From NCBI RefSeq assembly GCF_014697125.1, contig NZ_JACJRG010000002.1:124001-188000 (forward strand): a stretch of DNA of 64,000 bases. The letters are read 5' to 3'. Below the pieces are notes generated by a model, which saw only the letters and a program-made list of their open reading frames with translations, was not told where the DNA came from and made no database searches. Each line of letters starts with the position of its first letter. The stretch's first letter is position 1. Both the position numbers and the translations under genes were made by a program. Shown one piece after another: positions 48,362 through 57,432 of this stretch. This DNA is from Anabaena minutissima FACHB-250. Lineage in GTDB: Bacteria > Cyanobacteriota > Cyanobacteriia > Cyanobacteriales > Nostocaceae.

Positions 48362-49310
48362 TACATTGCCTAGATGCGTCAAGATTAGCACGGGCATTCC
48401 GTTTTAACATTTCTGGCTTAATCCGCCGCAACGCTGATGCCGGAAATCTTCTTTCCCACTCCTCATTTGAGATTTGCGCTAATTCTATCAGCTTCGGGGC
48501 GATATTTTCAGGATAGGGCTGAAAATCTACCACATCTGTGTCTTGCGCAAAACGCTGATTCCAAGGACAAACATCTTGGCATATGTCGCAACCAGCTACC
48601 CAACCTTGCATATGGGATGAGATCGCCTCTGGTAATTTTTCTGCCCGGTTCTCAATCGTATGATAAGCTATGCAGCGATTAGCATCTACTACAAATGGCT
48701 CGGTAATTGCCCCAGTAGGACAAGCCGCCAAACAACGTGTACAACTACCGCAGTGTTCTGTGTGGGGGCGATCGCTTTCTAGTTCCAGATTTGTCAACAC
48801 CTCACCCAAAAATACCCAAGAACCATACTCTCTAGTGATCACATTCCCATTTTTAGCAATCCAACCAATCCCGGCTCGTTGCGCCCACACTTTATCTTGG
48901 ATGGGGCCAGTATCTGCATAGTAACGAGCTTGAACCCCTGGATCTAGGGATTGTAACCAAGTAGCCAGGGCTTTGAGTTTCTTGTGCATCACCTTGTGAT
49001 AGTCTCTCCCCCAGCCATAACGGGAGATTTTGGCGTACTCTTCCCCTTCAGGGCGTTGGTGGGGGGTGTAGTAATTGAGTGCTACACAAATAAGCGATCG
49101 CGCTTCTGGCATGACTAAGTTAACATCCTGACGCTTCGGGTTATTCATCCACTCCATATCAGCGTGATAACCCAGCATCACCCATGCTTGCAGCCTCTCT
49201 GCTGCTGTATTATTTCCCCTATCTACAGCAGCAATGCCAACTTTGTGAAAACCCAACTCTTTGGCTTTTTCTTTTACCACACTGCTGCTAACTACGGAAC
49301 AGTAGTTCAT
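48336..49310 (-). CDS. queG: epoxyqueuosine reductase
   Basis: Reduces epoxyqueuosine to queuosine in tRNA, the last step of the pathway, with a cobalamin cofactor and two [4Fe-4S] clusters. 324 residues from this ATG. The N-terminal VKEKAKELGFHKVGIA, DTGPIQDKVWAQRAGIGWIAKNG and the ferredoxin motifs CGSCTRCLAACPTG and CDICQDVCPWN identify it. The frame is open to a TTG four codons upstream. The 3' end overlaps the HAD gene by 26 bases. Confidence 0.94.
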   Translation of the reverse strand: MNYCSVVSSSVVKEKAKELGFHKVGIAAVDRGNNTAAERLQAWVMLGYHADMEWMNNPKRQDVNLVMPEARSLICVALNYYTPHQRPEGEEYAKISRYGWGRDYHKVMHKKLKALATWLQSLDPGVQARYYADTGPIQDKVWAQRAGIGWIAKNGNVITREYGSWVFLGEVLTNLELESDRPHTEHCGSCTRCLAACPTGAITEPFVVDANRCIAYHTIENRAEKLPEAISSHMQGWVAGCDICQDVCPWNQRFAQDTDVVDFQPYPENIAPKLIELAQISNEEWERRFPASALRRIKPEMLKRNARANLDASRQCNDTESNYL

Positions 49311-49499
49311 TCGTATAACCAAAATAGCCGTCTATCGATTATACCTAACTCAGTCAATGTTTCCACGTAAAAACTTGGGAATACATTCTGTCTCTGGTGA
49401 GATTTATTTATTTGGTAATACACTCCAATAGCAGCTTTTTTTTCTCTCTGCTTTTTTATTTTAATTGATCTTCAGCGATCACTATTTTAGGTAATTTTT

Positions 49500-49928
49500 A
49501 TGAAAACTCCTGAATATTCATCTTGTACCGCAAAAACTGCGCCTGAGATTCCAGGAATTACAGAATCTACAATCATAGAGTATTTCACAACTTTAAACGC
49601 TGGAAACTTTACAGCAACTGGGGCTTTATTTGCCGCCGAGGGTGTGATGTATCCACCATTTGAATCTGGTATTGTGGGGACAGATGCGATCGCGCGTTAT
49701 TTACAACAAGAAGCCCAAAATATCAAAGCTGACCCTTACCAGGGAATAACCGAATCCTTAGAAAATGAGCATATCCAAATACAAGTTCGGGGTAAAGCAC
49801 AGACCTCTTGGTGTAGCGTCAATGTCCTGTGGCTATTTATGCTTAACCAGCAACGGCAAATCCTCGAAACTCATATCAAACTTCTAGCATCGCCTCAAGA
49901 GTTACTGGCTTTGCGCCCTGAAAAATAG
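49500..49928 (+). CDS. OCP C-terminal-domain-like carotenoid carrier (CTDH)
   Basis: A 142-residue stand-alone NTF2-like protein homologous to the C-terminal domain of the orange carotenoid protein: EIPGITESTIIEYFTTLNAGNF, LFAAEGVMYPPFESGIVGTDAIARYLQQEAQ and the C-terminal KLLASPQELLAL. Such homologues deliver keto-carotenoids to helical carotenoid proteins. Cys105 in KAQTSWCSVN sits at or very near the position of a cysteine reported to form the redox-sensitive dimer of the Anabaena homologue (Cys103 there, from memory). No helical carotenoid protein gene is adjacent here. Confidence 0.82.
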   Translation: MKTPEYSSCTAKTAPEIPGITESTIIEYFTTLNAGNFTATGALFAAEGVMYPPFESGIVGTDAIARYLQQEAQNIKADPYQGITESLENEHIQIQVRGKAQTSWCSVNVLWLFMLNQQRQILETHIKLLASPQELLALRPEK

Positions 49929-50021
49929 TCACCACATAAGAAGCAGTAAATCGGGCTGGAATTAGGTTGTATGGGAGCAGAGGATATTTTACACCCATAC
50001 CCAATTCCCAATTCCCAACAA

Positions 50022-50456
50022 CTATTGAGTATTAGCAAGTTCCGGGATAGTGGCTTCTAATTTTAGACAGTTAGCACCATCAACTTGTAACTGATATTCC
50101 ACTTTATCCATCAAACGACTCATAATCAGCCACCCGTAACCACCTTCTTGTTTGTCTACAGGATTAGGTGGAAAATAAGTAGACAAATCAAAGCCTGTAC
50201 CGTAGTCCCAAACCTCCAGAGAAATATCTCGCTCCTTGAGTTCCAAACGCAGCAAAATAGGTATATTAGACTGCTCCTTGTGAGCATGACGGACTACATT
50301 AGAGTAGGCTTCGACCAATGCTAGACGCAAACGACTGGACTGTCTTGACCAATCAACAGATTCCCCCAATTGGATTTTTAGACATCCCAGTAACCAGTTT
50401 TCTACAATATTTAAATAATTCAAGTCACTTGGTACGTGCAACTCACTTTTCATCAC
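50022..50456 (-). CDS. anti-sigma regulatory factor (RsbW-like HATPase)
   Basis: A 144-residue single-domain serine kinase/ATPase of the GHKL superfamily: N-box RLALVEAYSNVVRHAHK (about 44-60) and G1-box VWDYGTGFDLSTY (about 91-103), then GGYGWLIMSRLMDKVEY. It starts immediately after the stop of the PP2C gene (GTG adjacent, ATG one codon on), so the two are translationally coupled. In partner switching such kinases phosphorylate an anti-sigma-factor antagonist, and the neighbouring phosphatase reverses it. The antagonist is not in the window. Confidence 0.87.
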   Translation of the reverse strand: MMKSELHVPSDLNYLNIVENWLLGCLKIQLGESVDWSRQSSRLRLALVEAYSNVVRHAHKEQSNIPILLRLELKERDISLEVWDYGTGFDLSTYFPPNPVDKQEGGYGWLIMSRLMDKVEYQLQVDGANCLKLEATIPELANTQ

Positions 50457-52130
50457 TTACAAGACCTCCAGAGAGAGTATAGTTTGATCATCTTCTTGTA
50501 CGGGGTTATCTGCCTGGATGCAAGCTAGTAAATGGTTCAGAGACAGTGGTTGTGGTTCGTCTTGCAATATTTGCCACAGACCATCTTGTTTCAGCATAGA
50601 ACGACTTACTGGGAAAACGCCATCCACGGTTTTTGCGGTTGATAAGAATTTATTTGATACCATTGCTTCTGTAATTCCATCACTAGCAAGCAGTAATGTA
50701 TCTCCAGGAGAGAGAACTAAGCGACCTGACTGGGCTTGCCATTCCGGTAATATTCCTATCGGAATACCTCGCACTTTGAGATAGTTTGGTTCTTCTGCTC
50801 TTGTCGCTTGGTGTGACCAAACCATTGGATAAATGTGTCCAGCATTCGCATACACCAAATCTCTAGTCGTCGGGGTGAAACAAGCTAAGACAAGAGTAAT
50901 AAAGCAATTGTTGCTAATTAAGTCAGTACATAAAGCATTATTGAGATTATGTATAACTACATTGGGATCAGCAGGTGTTTCCTGAGATAATTCTCGACGC
51001 AATACAGAAATAGCACTAGCCATAAATAAAGCAGCTGGTACACCCTTACCAGAAACATCTCCCACGGCTAACCACAAGTCTCCTTTGGGATGGACAAAGA
51101 CTTCAAAAAAATCACCGCCTACTTCTCGTGCTGGGTAGCAGCAAGCTTGTAACTTCCCACCTTTAATATCAGGTAGAGTTTGGCGTAGCAGATTGTTTTG
51201 AATTTGGCGAGCAACTTCTAACTCAGCTTTAATTTGCTCTTGCTTTTCCTGGAGACATTGGTAAAGTTTGGCTTGAGAAACAGCTAAAGCGGCTTGTTCT
51301 GCGACACCTGTAATTAGTTGAATTTCTTCATCATGCCAAGGCTCATCTTGACCCCATTGGTATAAGGCTAGCACCGCTAATAGGTCTTGTTGGTAGGATA
51401 GGGGGACAACTAAGTAGTTACAAGATTTGTCGTTATATATTTCTTGAGAAATTTGACATTCATGAGTTGCTAGAACCTTTTCAATTAAGAAACTGGGGTC
51501 AAAAGCATTATCGGGAGTATGGAATACTGGATTTTGATAAGAAAACTCATTTGGTAAGAGAAGATCATCTTCTACTGGTTTAAGTAGACAACAAGTAGCA
51601 TCAAAGGTTTGTCCAATGGTAGCGACAATCTTTTGCAGCATACTTTCATAATCCAATGACTCTCGAATAGCTGTTGTCACTGCATTAAATAAAGATTCCC
51701 GTCGTAAAGCTCGACTTAACTCTTGGGTACGCTTTTTGACTATGCGATATGTTTCAGTAGCCTGCTCAACTAGAACTTTTAACCGTTCTGGATTCCAAGG
51801 TTTGGTGATGTACTTGAAGACTTGACCAGAGTTAATGGCATCTACCAAATCTTCGACATCAGTAAAACCAGTTAGTAAAATCCGAATGGTGTCAGGAAAT
51901 CGCTCTACTGTTTGACTAAGAAATTCCGTACCGTTCATTTCTGGCATTCGTTGGTCGGAGATAATGACCGCCATTTCTCCTTCTTTCTCCAGAATTGCCA
52001 ATGCGCCACGGGCATTATTGGCTTTGTATACTTGAAAATCTCGCCTAAAAGTGCGGTAGAGTAAATCTAAGTTATCTGGCTCATCGTCTACGACCATGAG
52101 CTTAAGTCTTTCTACCTCGGTTTGCGTCAT
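50457..52130 (-). CDS. response regulator with GAF and SpoIIE-type PP2C phosphatase domains
   Basis: The 557 residues are ordered receiver (8-125; phospho-acceptor Asp59 in IISDQRMP), a helical linker, GAF (about 150-285), coiled coil (about 290-320) and PP2C/SpoIIE phosphatase (about 330-555; AREVGGDFFEVF and AVGDVSGKGVPAALFM hold metal-binding Asp residues, and LLLASDGITEAM a third). This is the RsbU-type arrangement that dephosphorylates anti-sigma antagonists when its receiver is phosphorylated. The cognate HATPase gene follows directly. A NarL-type regulator lies 194 bases upstream on the same strand. Confidence 0.92.
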   Translation of the reverse strand: MTQTEVERLKLMVVDDEPDNLDLLYRTFRRDFQVYKANNARGALAILEKEGEMAVIISDQRMPEMNGTEFLSQTVERFPDTIRILLTGFTDVEDLVDAINSGQVFKYITKPWNPERLKVLVEQATETYRIVKKRTQELSRALRRESLFNAVTTAIRESLDYESMLQKIVATIGQTFDATCCLLKPVEDDLLLPNEFSYQNPVFHTPDNAFDPSFLIEKVLATHECQISQEIYNDKSCNYLVVPLSYQQDLLAVLALYQWGQDEPWHDEEIQLITGVAEQAALAVSQAKLYQCLQEKQEQIKAELEVARQIQNNLLRQTLPDIKGGKLQACCYPAREVGGDFFEVFVHPKGDLWLAVGDVSGKGVPAALFMASAISVLRRELSQETPADPNVVIHNLNNALCTDLISNNCFITLVLACFTPTTRDLVYANAGHIYPMVWSHQATRAEEPNYLKVRGIPIGILPEWQAQSGRLVLSPGDTLLLASDGITEAMVSNKFLSTAKTVDGVFPVSRSMLKQDGLWQILQDEPQPLSLNHLLACIQADNPVQEDDQTILSLEVL

Positions 52131-52323
52131 ATTTGACTTTTATTTGCAGGTAAATCTGTGGCAAAATAGTATAATTTTGATCTTGCCTAACTAAAAATTT
52201 ACTGAAAAAGTAGTTTTTTCCAGCAAAATCATTTGTTTTTACGAGTATAACTTTACTCTCGATTTTCTGTACCCTTGTATTGAATTTCAAGGGGTGAAAT
52301 TTGAGAAAATTGAGAAATTAAAT

Positions 52324-53043
52324 TCATCCAACTAATCCAGAACGTAAGGCACGGACAGCAGCTTGGGTACGGTCATCAGCGCACAGCTTATTCAAAATAT
52401 TGCGGACGTGAGTTTTAACAGTCCCCACGGTGATGTAGAGACGTTCGGCAATAAGTGCATTGCTGCAACCCTCGACAATTAATTGTAAAACCTCTAATTC
52501 TCTTTCTGTGAGGGTGTAGGAGTCAGGATTTTCCTGATTATCTGAAGAGTCTGAGCGTGAGCCAAGATATTTGCGGTCTGCTGCCAGATTATCGGGCTGG
52601 GGCGGATTTTGTTGTGCTTGTTGTAATACAATGCGAGCGATCGCCGGATCGATCCAAGCGTTGCCATCGTGAGTGACTCTCACCGCTTCCAACAAATTAT
52701 CAAACTTAATATCTTTCATACAGTAGGAATCAGCCCCAGCCGCAAAAGCCGCTAACACCGCTTCTTTATTATCTTGAAGCGTTAAAATTAATACTTTTGT
52801 TTCTAGCTCGTCTCCATTCCTAATGGCATTGAACTCCCGTGTAAGTTCAATGCCATCTTTATCAGGTAATCCAATATCGACAATAGCAATATCTGGATGT
52901 ACCATTTTTAACATTTTCAATCCTTCGACAGCATTAGCCGCTTCTCCGACAATTTCAATTTCTTCATTTTGTAGCAGAGCTGTGCGAATACCCATACGGG
53001 TAAGGTCGTGATCTTCAATCAGCACAATCCGAATTTTATTCAT
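52324..53043 (-). CDS. NarL/FixJ-type response regulator
   Basis: 239 residues from this ATG (a TTG two codons upstream is also open). The receiver domain spans 1-125 with phospho-acceptor Asp56 in IAIVDIGLPDKDG. A Pro/Asn/Ser-rich linker of ~45 residues follows, then a LuxR-type helix-turn-helix LTERELEVLQLIVEGCSNALIAERL and ITVGTVKTHVRNILNKL. It is a DNA-binding two-component regulator; its histidine kinase and targets are not visible. It lies directly upstream of the phosphatase/anti-sigma pair and may belong to the same pathway. Confidence 0.9.
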   Translation of the reverse strand: MNKIRIVLIEDHDLTRMGIRTALLQNEEIEIVGEAANAVEGLKMLKMVHPDIAIVDIGLPDKDGIELTREFNAIRNGDELETKVLILTLQDNKEAVLAAFAAGADSYCMKDIKFDNLLEAVRVTHDGNAWIDPAIARIVLQQAQQNPPQPDNLAADRKYLGSRSDSSDNQENPDSYTLTERELEVLQLIVEGCSNALIAERLYITVGTVKTHVRNILNKLCADDRTQAAVRALRSGLVG

Positions 53044-53468
53044 AGTCAACTTCTACCCGTTACGCTACCTTAACTTTAAAACTGAGTTTACTAAAAAAGA
53101 CTTAATAGATGCAGTGTAAATAATTGTGTACGCAGATAAATATAGAATGTTTACCATTGAGTGCATTTGTAGGGACATAAGGCACTACGCCTTAACCACG
53201 CTATGATACTAGCCTCTTGATTAGTAGAAAGAGGATAATCTTGCTAAGAATTTATCAAAAATCGATGATAAAACTCTGCTGATGAATTATAAGCTGTTTT
53301 TATCATTGACAGTAGGCAAAAAAAACTATCTAGTGCATGGGGTCATTTTCACCAGATGGATAGTTTCCCTATTTTTACTTTGGCCAAAAAGTAAGAGACA
53401 CCCTATTAAAAAATTTGATAAACTATCGTTCTAGATCATCTGGTGTGAGACTAATTCAGATAAAGGCT
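53044..53468. other. 425-bp spacer upstream of the WecG-type gene
   Basis: AT-rich divergent spacer between the response regulator and the WecG-type gene. An imperfect inverted repeat (AAACTATCTAG ... GATAGTTT, about 53323-53368) could fold but has no obvious role. No coding frame of note and no clear operator. Confidence 0.45.
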
Positions 53469-54221
53469 ATGTTTCAAACCCCTAAAGTGTTTTCGGTTTT
53501 GGGAATACCTGTTCATGTGATGAATGACTATCCAACTTGGTTGCTAGAATGCTGGCAACACAGCCGAGGGACTCATGTCATCACCCTCAATGCAGAAATG
53601 ACTATGCAAGCACAGCAAAATCCTACTTTGGCGAAAATCATTCAAAGTGCGGAATTAGTTATTCCAGATGGTGCAGGGGTAGTTCTGTATTTAAGATGGC
53701 TACTGTGGCAAAAGATCAACCGTTGTCCAGGTATTGAACTAGCAGAAATGCTGTTGCGTGGGATTGGGCAACAGCAGACAGACAAAACAATATTTTTCTA
53801 CGGTGGTGCGCCAGGAGTAGCGGCAAAAGCAGCAGAGTTTTGGCAGCAGCAAAATCCTGGTTTGAATATAGCTGGTAGTCATTCTGGCTACCACACTGCT
53901 GAAGAAGAACAGCAACTGCAACAAACTTTAGCGCAATTGCAACCGAAATTAATTTTGGTGGGTTTGGGTGTACCACGTCAAGAATTATGGATTGCCCAAA
54001 ACCGTCATTTGTGTCCCCAAGCCATTTGGGTGGGTGTCGGTGGCAGTTTTGATATTTGGTCAGGGACAAAATCTCGTGCGCCGTCTTGGTTGGGTAATAA
54101 CAATTTGGAATGGTTGTATCGACTTTATCAAGAACCTTGGCGTTGGCGGCGGATGTTGGCTTTGCCCCAGTTCGCGGTTAAGGCTTTTATTTATCGCTTG
54201 ACAGCTAAGGGTGCGACTTGA
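53469..54221 (+). CDS. WecG/TagA/CpsF family glycosyltransferase
   Basis: A 250-residue cytoplasmic-face glycosyltransferase (family GT26) that adds a sugar, classically N-acetylmannosamine or its uronic acid, to a lipid-linked intermediate of exopolysaccharide or wall polymers. Motifs: HVITLNAEMTMQAQQNP, LVIPDGAGVVLYLRWL, FFYGGAPGVAAKAAEF, ILVGLGVPRQELWIAQN and GVGGSFDIWSG. The ATG at 53469 with AAGG upstream was chosen; a frame open to 53415 lacks family similarity. It is followed by 7-mer arrays and the FtsE-like gene. Confidence 0.9.
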   Translation: MFQTPKVFSVLGIPVHVMNDYPTWLLECWQHSRGTHVITLNAEMTMQAQQNPTLAKIIQSAELVIPDGAGVVLYLRWLLWQKINRCPGIELAEMLLRGIGQQQTDKTIFFYGGAPGVAAKAAEFWQQQNPGLNIAGSHSGYHTAEEEQQLQQTLAQLQPKLILVGLGVPRQELWIAQNRHLCPQAIWVGVGGSFDIWSGTKSRAPSWLGNNNLEWLYRLYQEPWRWRRMLALPQFAVKAFIYRLTAKGAT

Positions 54222-54225
54222 AAAT

Positions 54226-54253
54226 TCAAAAATCAAAAATCAAAAATCAAAAA
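54226..54253. repeat. heptanucleotide repeat (TCAAAAA)4
   Basis: Four exact 7-mers lie directly after the WecG-type stop codon. Confidence 0.88.
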
Positions 54254-54342
54254 TAAATTTTGAGTGTTTAATTTGTGATTCCTAGGTATTTCCTGGGAAT
54301 CATTATTTTTAGTCATTAGTTATTGGGTATGGGATTTTCTCC

Positions 54343-54384
54343 CCAATTCCCAATTCCCAATTCCCAATTCCCAATTCCCAATTC
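54343..54384. repeat. heptanucleotide repeat (CCAATTC)6 before the FtsE-like gene
   Basis: Six exact units end 13 bases before the start codon, so the array may be part of the leader of that message. It creates an in-frame open extension encoding an IPNSQFP repeat, which is probably not translated. Confidence 0.92.
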
Positions 54385-54397
54385 CCCTTTTTTAGCA

Positions 54398-55153
54398 ATG
54401 CCCGTATTAACCAATCCAGTCACAACTGAACAACAGAAGGATAGTGAAAAGCAACAGCACGGTGGTGCTGCTGGTAATATGGTGCAACTATGCGCCGTTA
54501 CGAAAACTTATACTAATGGCTGTCATGCTTTGTTAGATGTCAACTTAGAGGTCAAACAGAAAGAATTCCTGTTTATTACAGGGCCTAGTGGTTCTGGTAA
54601 GTCCACACTTTTGAAGCTGCTGTATGGTGAGGAAGTACCTACACAGGGAGAAGTAATTGTCAGTGAATGCAATGTCTCAGCTTTGCGGGGCGATCGCTTA
54701 TCATTATTACGGAGACGCATTGGGATTGTGTTTCAAGACTATAAACTAATTCCCCAGCGCACAGTGGCGGAGAATGTAACTTTTGTATTACAAGCCCAAG
54801 GCTATACCCGCAAAGAAATTCAAAGGCGTTTAGAACCAACATTGAAACTGGTGGGGTTAATTTCTAAAGCCGATTGTTTTCCTCATCAACTTTCGGGCGG
54901 AGAACAACAGCGAGTCAGTATTGCAAGGGCAATTGTGGGTACACCGCCTCTAATTTTGGCTGATGAACCCACAGGTAATCTTGATCCTGATAACTCCTGG
55001 CAGGTGATGCAAATTCTGCAAAAATTAAATTCTTTTGGGGCTACAGTTATTGTTACTACCCATGATGAACAGCTAGTACGTCGGTGTAATAAACCCGTGC
55101 TACAAGTTCGTAATGGTAAACTACATCGCCAATCAGTAGTGAAAAGGGAGTAG
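54398..55153 (+). CDS. ftsE: FtsE-like ABC transporter ATP-binding protein
   Basis: A 251-residue ATPase: Walker [10 protein letters not shown] (62-70), Q-loop VFQDYKLIP, signature LSGGEQQR and Walker [14 protein letters not shown]. The sequence most resembles FtsE (cell-division ABC ATPase), for example [28 protein letters not shown]. An N-terminal extension of ~27 polar residues precedes the usual start. The expected partner ftsX is not next to it: the next gene is on the other strand. The assignment to FtsE rather than a LolD/MacB-type ATPase is probable, not certain. Confidence 0.78.
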   Translation: MPVLTNPVTTEQQKDSEKQQHGGAAGNMVQLCAVTKTYTNGCHALLDVNLEVKQKEFLFITGPSGSGKSTLLKLLYGEEVPTQGEVIVSECNVSALRGDRLSLLRRRIGIVFQDYKLIPQRTVAENVTFVLQAQGYTRKEIQRRLEPTLKLVGLISKADCFPHQLSGGEQQRVSIARAIVGTPPLILADEPTGNLDPDNSWQVMQILQKLNSFGATVIVTTHDEQLVRRCNKPVLQVRNGKLHRQSVVKRE

Positions 55154-55207
55154 GAAGTGGGTATTGCTTCCTTGTCACCTGTCACCTATCACCTGTCACC
55201 TACACCC

Positions 55208-55969
55208 CTACATGGAAACACGTGCCTTGATTTTGGTTGCTAGAGGGATGAGAGGTAAAGGAGTGGATGGTAACTGCGATCGCTCCAAAGTTTGTATACT
55301 CTCAAAGGCTGCTTCTCGAATTGCGGTTTCTTCCTCTCGACTCAAGAGGAGATATAAACATCGCAGAACGTCTTGCTGTAATGCCGGATCATTTTGCTGA
55401 CGGTTGACTATCTTAGTTAACCGACGGATAGCAATTAAACGCTGAATGGGGTCTTGTTGAGTGAGATTTAGCAACAAATTCTCAAAGCTATCTTCTTCAC
55501 GATGGCTGTAAAAGTTGACAATTTGCCAGACTAATAAAATTAAAGTTAATAAAGTTCCCAACCCTTGGACAATAGCCCCAACAGCTATCCAAGGACTACT
55601 GGAGTCAGCCCAAATTGCTGCCGCCATATATGTACTGAGAGTAGCAATACCACCACTGCTGACTGCCAAAACTAATTGACGGTTTGGACTGTTGAAAAAC
55701 TTTTTAATTTCTCCCCAATGCAGTTGCCAATCCCACTTTTGCATTGAGTAGACCACTAACATGACACTAATACCAACTAGCAGTGCCAATAATAATTTCC
55801 AGTTCCACAACAGCATACCAACAAGTAACGTTAGCAAGCCTAGAATTGCTCCTGGCTCTGAAAAACGCTGAATAGTTCGTTGCTTGGTGGCTTTGGTTTT
55901 AAACTCTGGAAGCAGCCAGTCGGGTCTCTGGTTGATTAATTGCTGCCAAGAAGATACAGCCTTTGCCAC
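55208..55969 (-). CDS. membrane protein with C-terminal HEAT-like region
   Basis: The 253-residue protein has four hydrophobic helices in two pairs (about 41-58 with 60-76, and 102-120 with 125-148), then a soluble helical tail (165-230) rich in NLTQQDPIQRLIAIRRLTKIV and REEETAIREAAFESIQTLE, which looks like HEAT/armadillo repeats. The start is a GTG. No known family name can be given. Proteins of this shape often serve as assembly or scaffold factors; no function is inferred. Confidence 0.7.
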   Translation of the reverse strand: MAKAVSSWQQLINQRPDWLLPEFKTKATKQRTIQRFSEPGAILGLLTLLVGMLLWNWKLLLALLVGISVMLVVYSMQKWDWQLHWGEIKKFFNSPNRQLVLAVSSGGIATLSTYMAAAIWADSSSPWIAVGAIVQGLGTLLTLILLVWQIVNFYSHREEDSFENLLLNLTQQDPIQRLIAIRRLTKIVNRQQNDPALQQDVLRCLYLLLSREEETAIREAAFESIQTLERSQLPSTPLPLIPLATKIKARVSM

Positions 55970-56244
55970 AGTGTTTACCTACCTACTTACAAAATATCTA
56001 TATAGATTGATTCCACTAGGTATGGGAAAGTTAGACTGTAATTGAAAACTGAAATTTCAGCATATTTCACACTTGCCACTTTCCTACTACTCAGTAATAT
56101 AAATGGAATATCCATATTACTCTACAAGCATATCTAGGCTGAAGTAGCAAAATCAGGTTTTATTACTGATTTTTTTAAATTTCGCGGGCAGAAAAAATAC
56201 TAAATAATAGCCCAACACATAAGTATCCGTTGAATTCGTTCTTT

Positions 56245-56991
56245 TTAAACACAAAAACGGAACTCATCGATGGTGAATTGACCATCAAAGGCGCAGAAGG
56301 TAATGGCGTGAATGTTTTTGGCGGCGACAGATAATAATAGATTGGGAGATAAGGATGAATCAGAATTGGCTAGATTCGCCCCTGGTAAGATAGTTTGGCA
56401 TAATAGTTGGCGATCGCAATTATAGGCAGAAAGCACTAATCGCTGTGAGCTAGTTACACACGTACTTACCCAGTTTACAGGACGAAGGAAACTGGCTTCT
56501 AAAAATCCACTTTTGGGTGAACCCATCAATACTGTTACCCCTGACTTCGTTGGGAAGGCTGGATTTGATGGTTGTATGGCTAGGGAATTTTGAAAAATTA
56601 CACCCCATTGCTCATACTGATGCTCTACAACTTCAAAGCATTTTAAATCTTCTAAATTGAGAGATATACACGTAGGTACATCAAGCGGAATACTATCAGT
56701 TACTTCTTCTAGTTGTCCACGCCTAGCTGAAGCTATAATTTGATTCTGCACACCCAATTTATCAAGTGCAAATGTAGGATTTTCAAATCTTGGTACTTGA
56801 TCTGATTGAAGAGTCGCCTGCTTGCCCACAATACCCCACCTTACCATTAACCAGAGAAACACTAAATAAGTAAATACACCAACAGATATTTCTCTTAATC
56901 TTGATGGTGATGATGTATAGCAACCCTTGGCGAACGTTTTGACTATAGTAAGAAGTACAAAACTATCCGTAAGTTTTCTGTAGACTATCAC
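56245..56991 (-). CDS. hypothetical single-pass membrane protein
   Basis: A 248-residue protein with one hydrophobic helix (about 35-55) and a C-terminal beta-rich extracytoplasmic part. The end (NIHAITFCAFDGQFTIDEFRFCV) resembles the last strand of jelly-roll modules seen in secreted or PEP-CTERM proteins, but the resemblance is slight. Several Cys residues may form disulfides. The start is a GTG and poorly supported; a later start is possible. AT-rich spacers surround it. Confidence 0.55.
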   Translation of the reverse strand: MIVYRKLTDSFVLLTIVKTFAKGCYTSSPSRLREISVGVFTYLVFLWLMVRWGIVGKQATLQSDQVPRFENPTFALDKLGVQNQIIASARRGQLEEVTDSIPLDVPTCISLNLEDLKCFEVVEHQYEQWGVIFQNSLAIQPSNPAFPTKSGVTVLMGSPKSGFLEASFLRPVNWVSTCVTSSQRLVLSAYNCDRQLLCQTILPGANLANSDSSLSPNLLLSVAAKNIHAITFCAFDGQFTIDEFRFCV

Positions 56992-57432
56992 AAAAAACTT
57001 ATCCCAAAGTATTGTCTAAGTGATACTAGCTACCAAAATAAAATCTAATGAAACCTGGCTATATAGTAGTTATAAGCAAAATCTGCTTTTATACAGAAAA
57101 AAAAAATTACTGAATCTTTACAAGTAACCTAGTGATTTTACATCTACTTAATCTGACGCAGGCCAGAGGTTTCCAGATTGTTGGTTCAAGGATAATAGGG
57201 AGCAGGGGACAGGCGACAGGTGACAGGCGACAGGTGACAGGTGACAGGAAAGCAGGGAGAGCAGGAGGGAAAATGAAATGCCCAATGCCGAACCTACTGC
57301 GCCTAGTCGTTCGCGTAGCCTCTGTCTACGACACGCTCCGCGTTGGCGTAGCCTCTCGGAGAGAACGGAGAGAATGCAGAGAAGTGCAATGACTCATGAC
57401 TCATGACTAATAACTAATGACTACCCAAAACT
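56992..57432. other. 441-bp repeat-rich spacer
   Basis: An AT-rich left half is followed by a (GACAGGY)n 7-mer array (57208-57248) and a GC-rich palindromic stretch at 57300-57372 containing TCGCGTAGCCTCTG and GGCGTAGCCTCTC. A TGACTCATGACTAAT-type array leads up to the hydrolase start. A frame of 86 codons spans the repeats and is not considered a gene. Confidence 0.55.
57208..57248. repeat. heptanucleotide repeat (GACAGGC/GACAGGT)6
   Basis: Five full 7-mers and a partial sixth, alternating GACAGGC and GACAGGT before settling on GACAGGT. Confidence 0.9.

Noticed and set aside
57132..57392. Plus-strand frame of 86 codons
   Set aside because: It reads through the GACAGGY array and palindromic repeat DNA, giving a repetitive peptide (TGDRRQVTGDRK) with no family resemblance.
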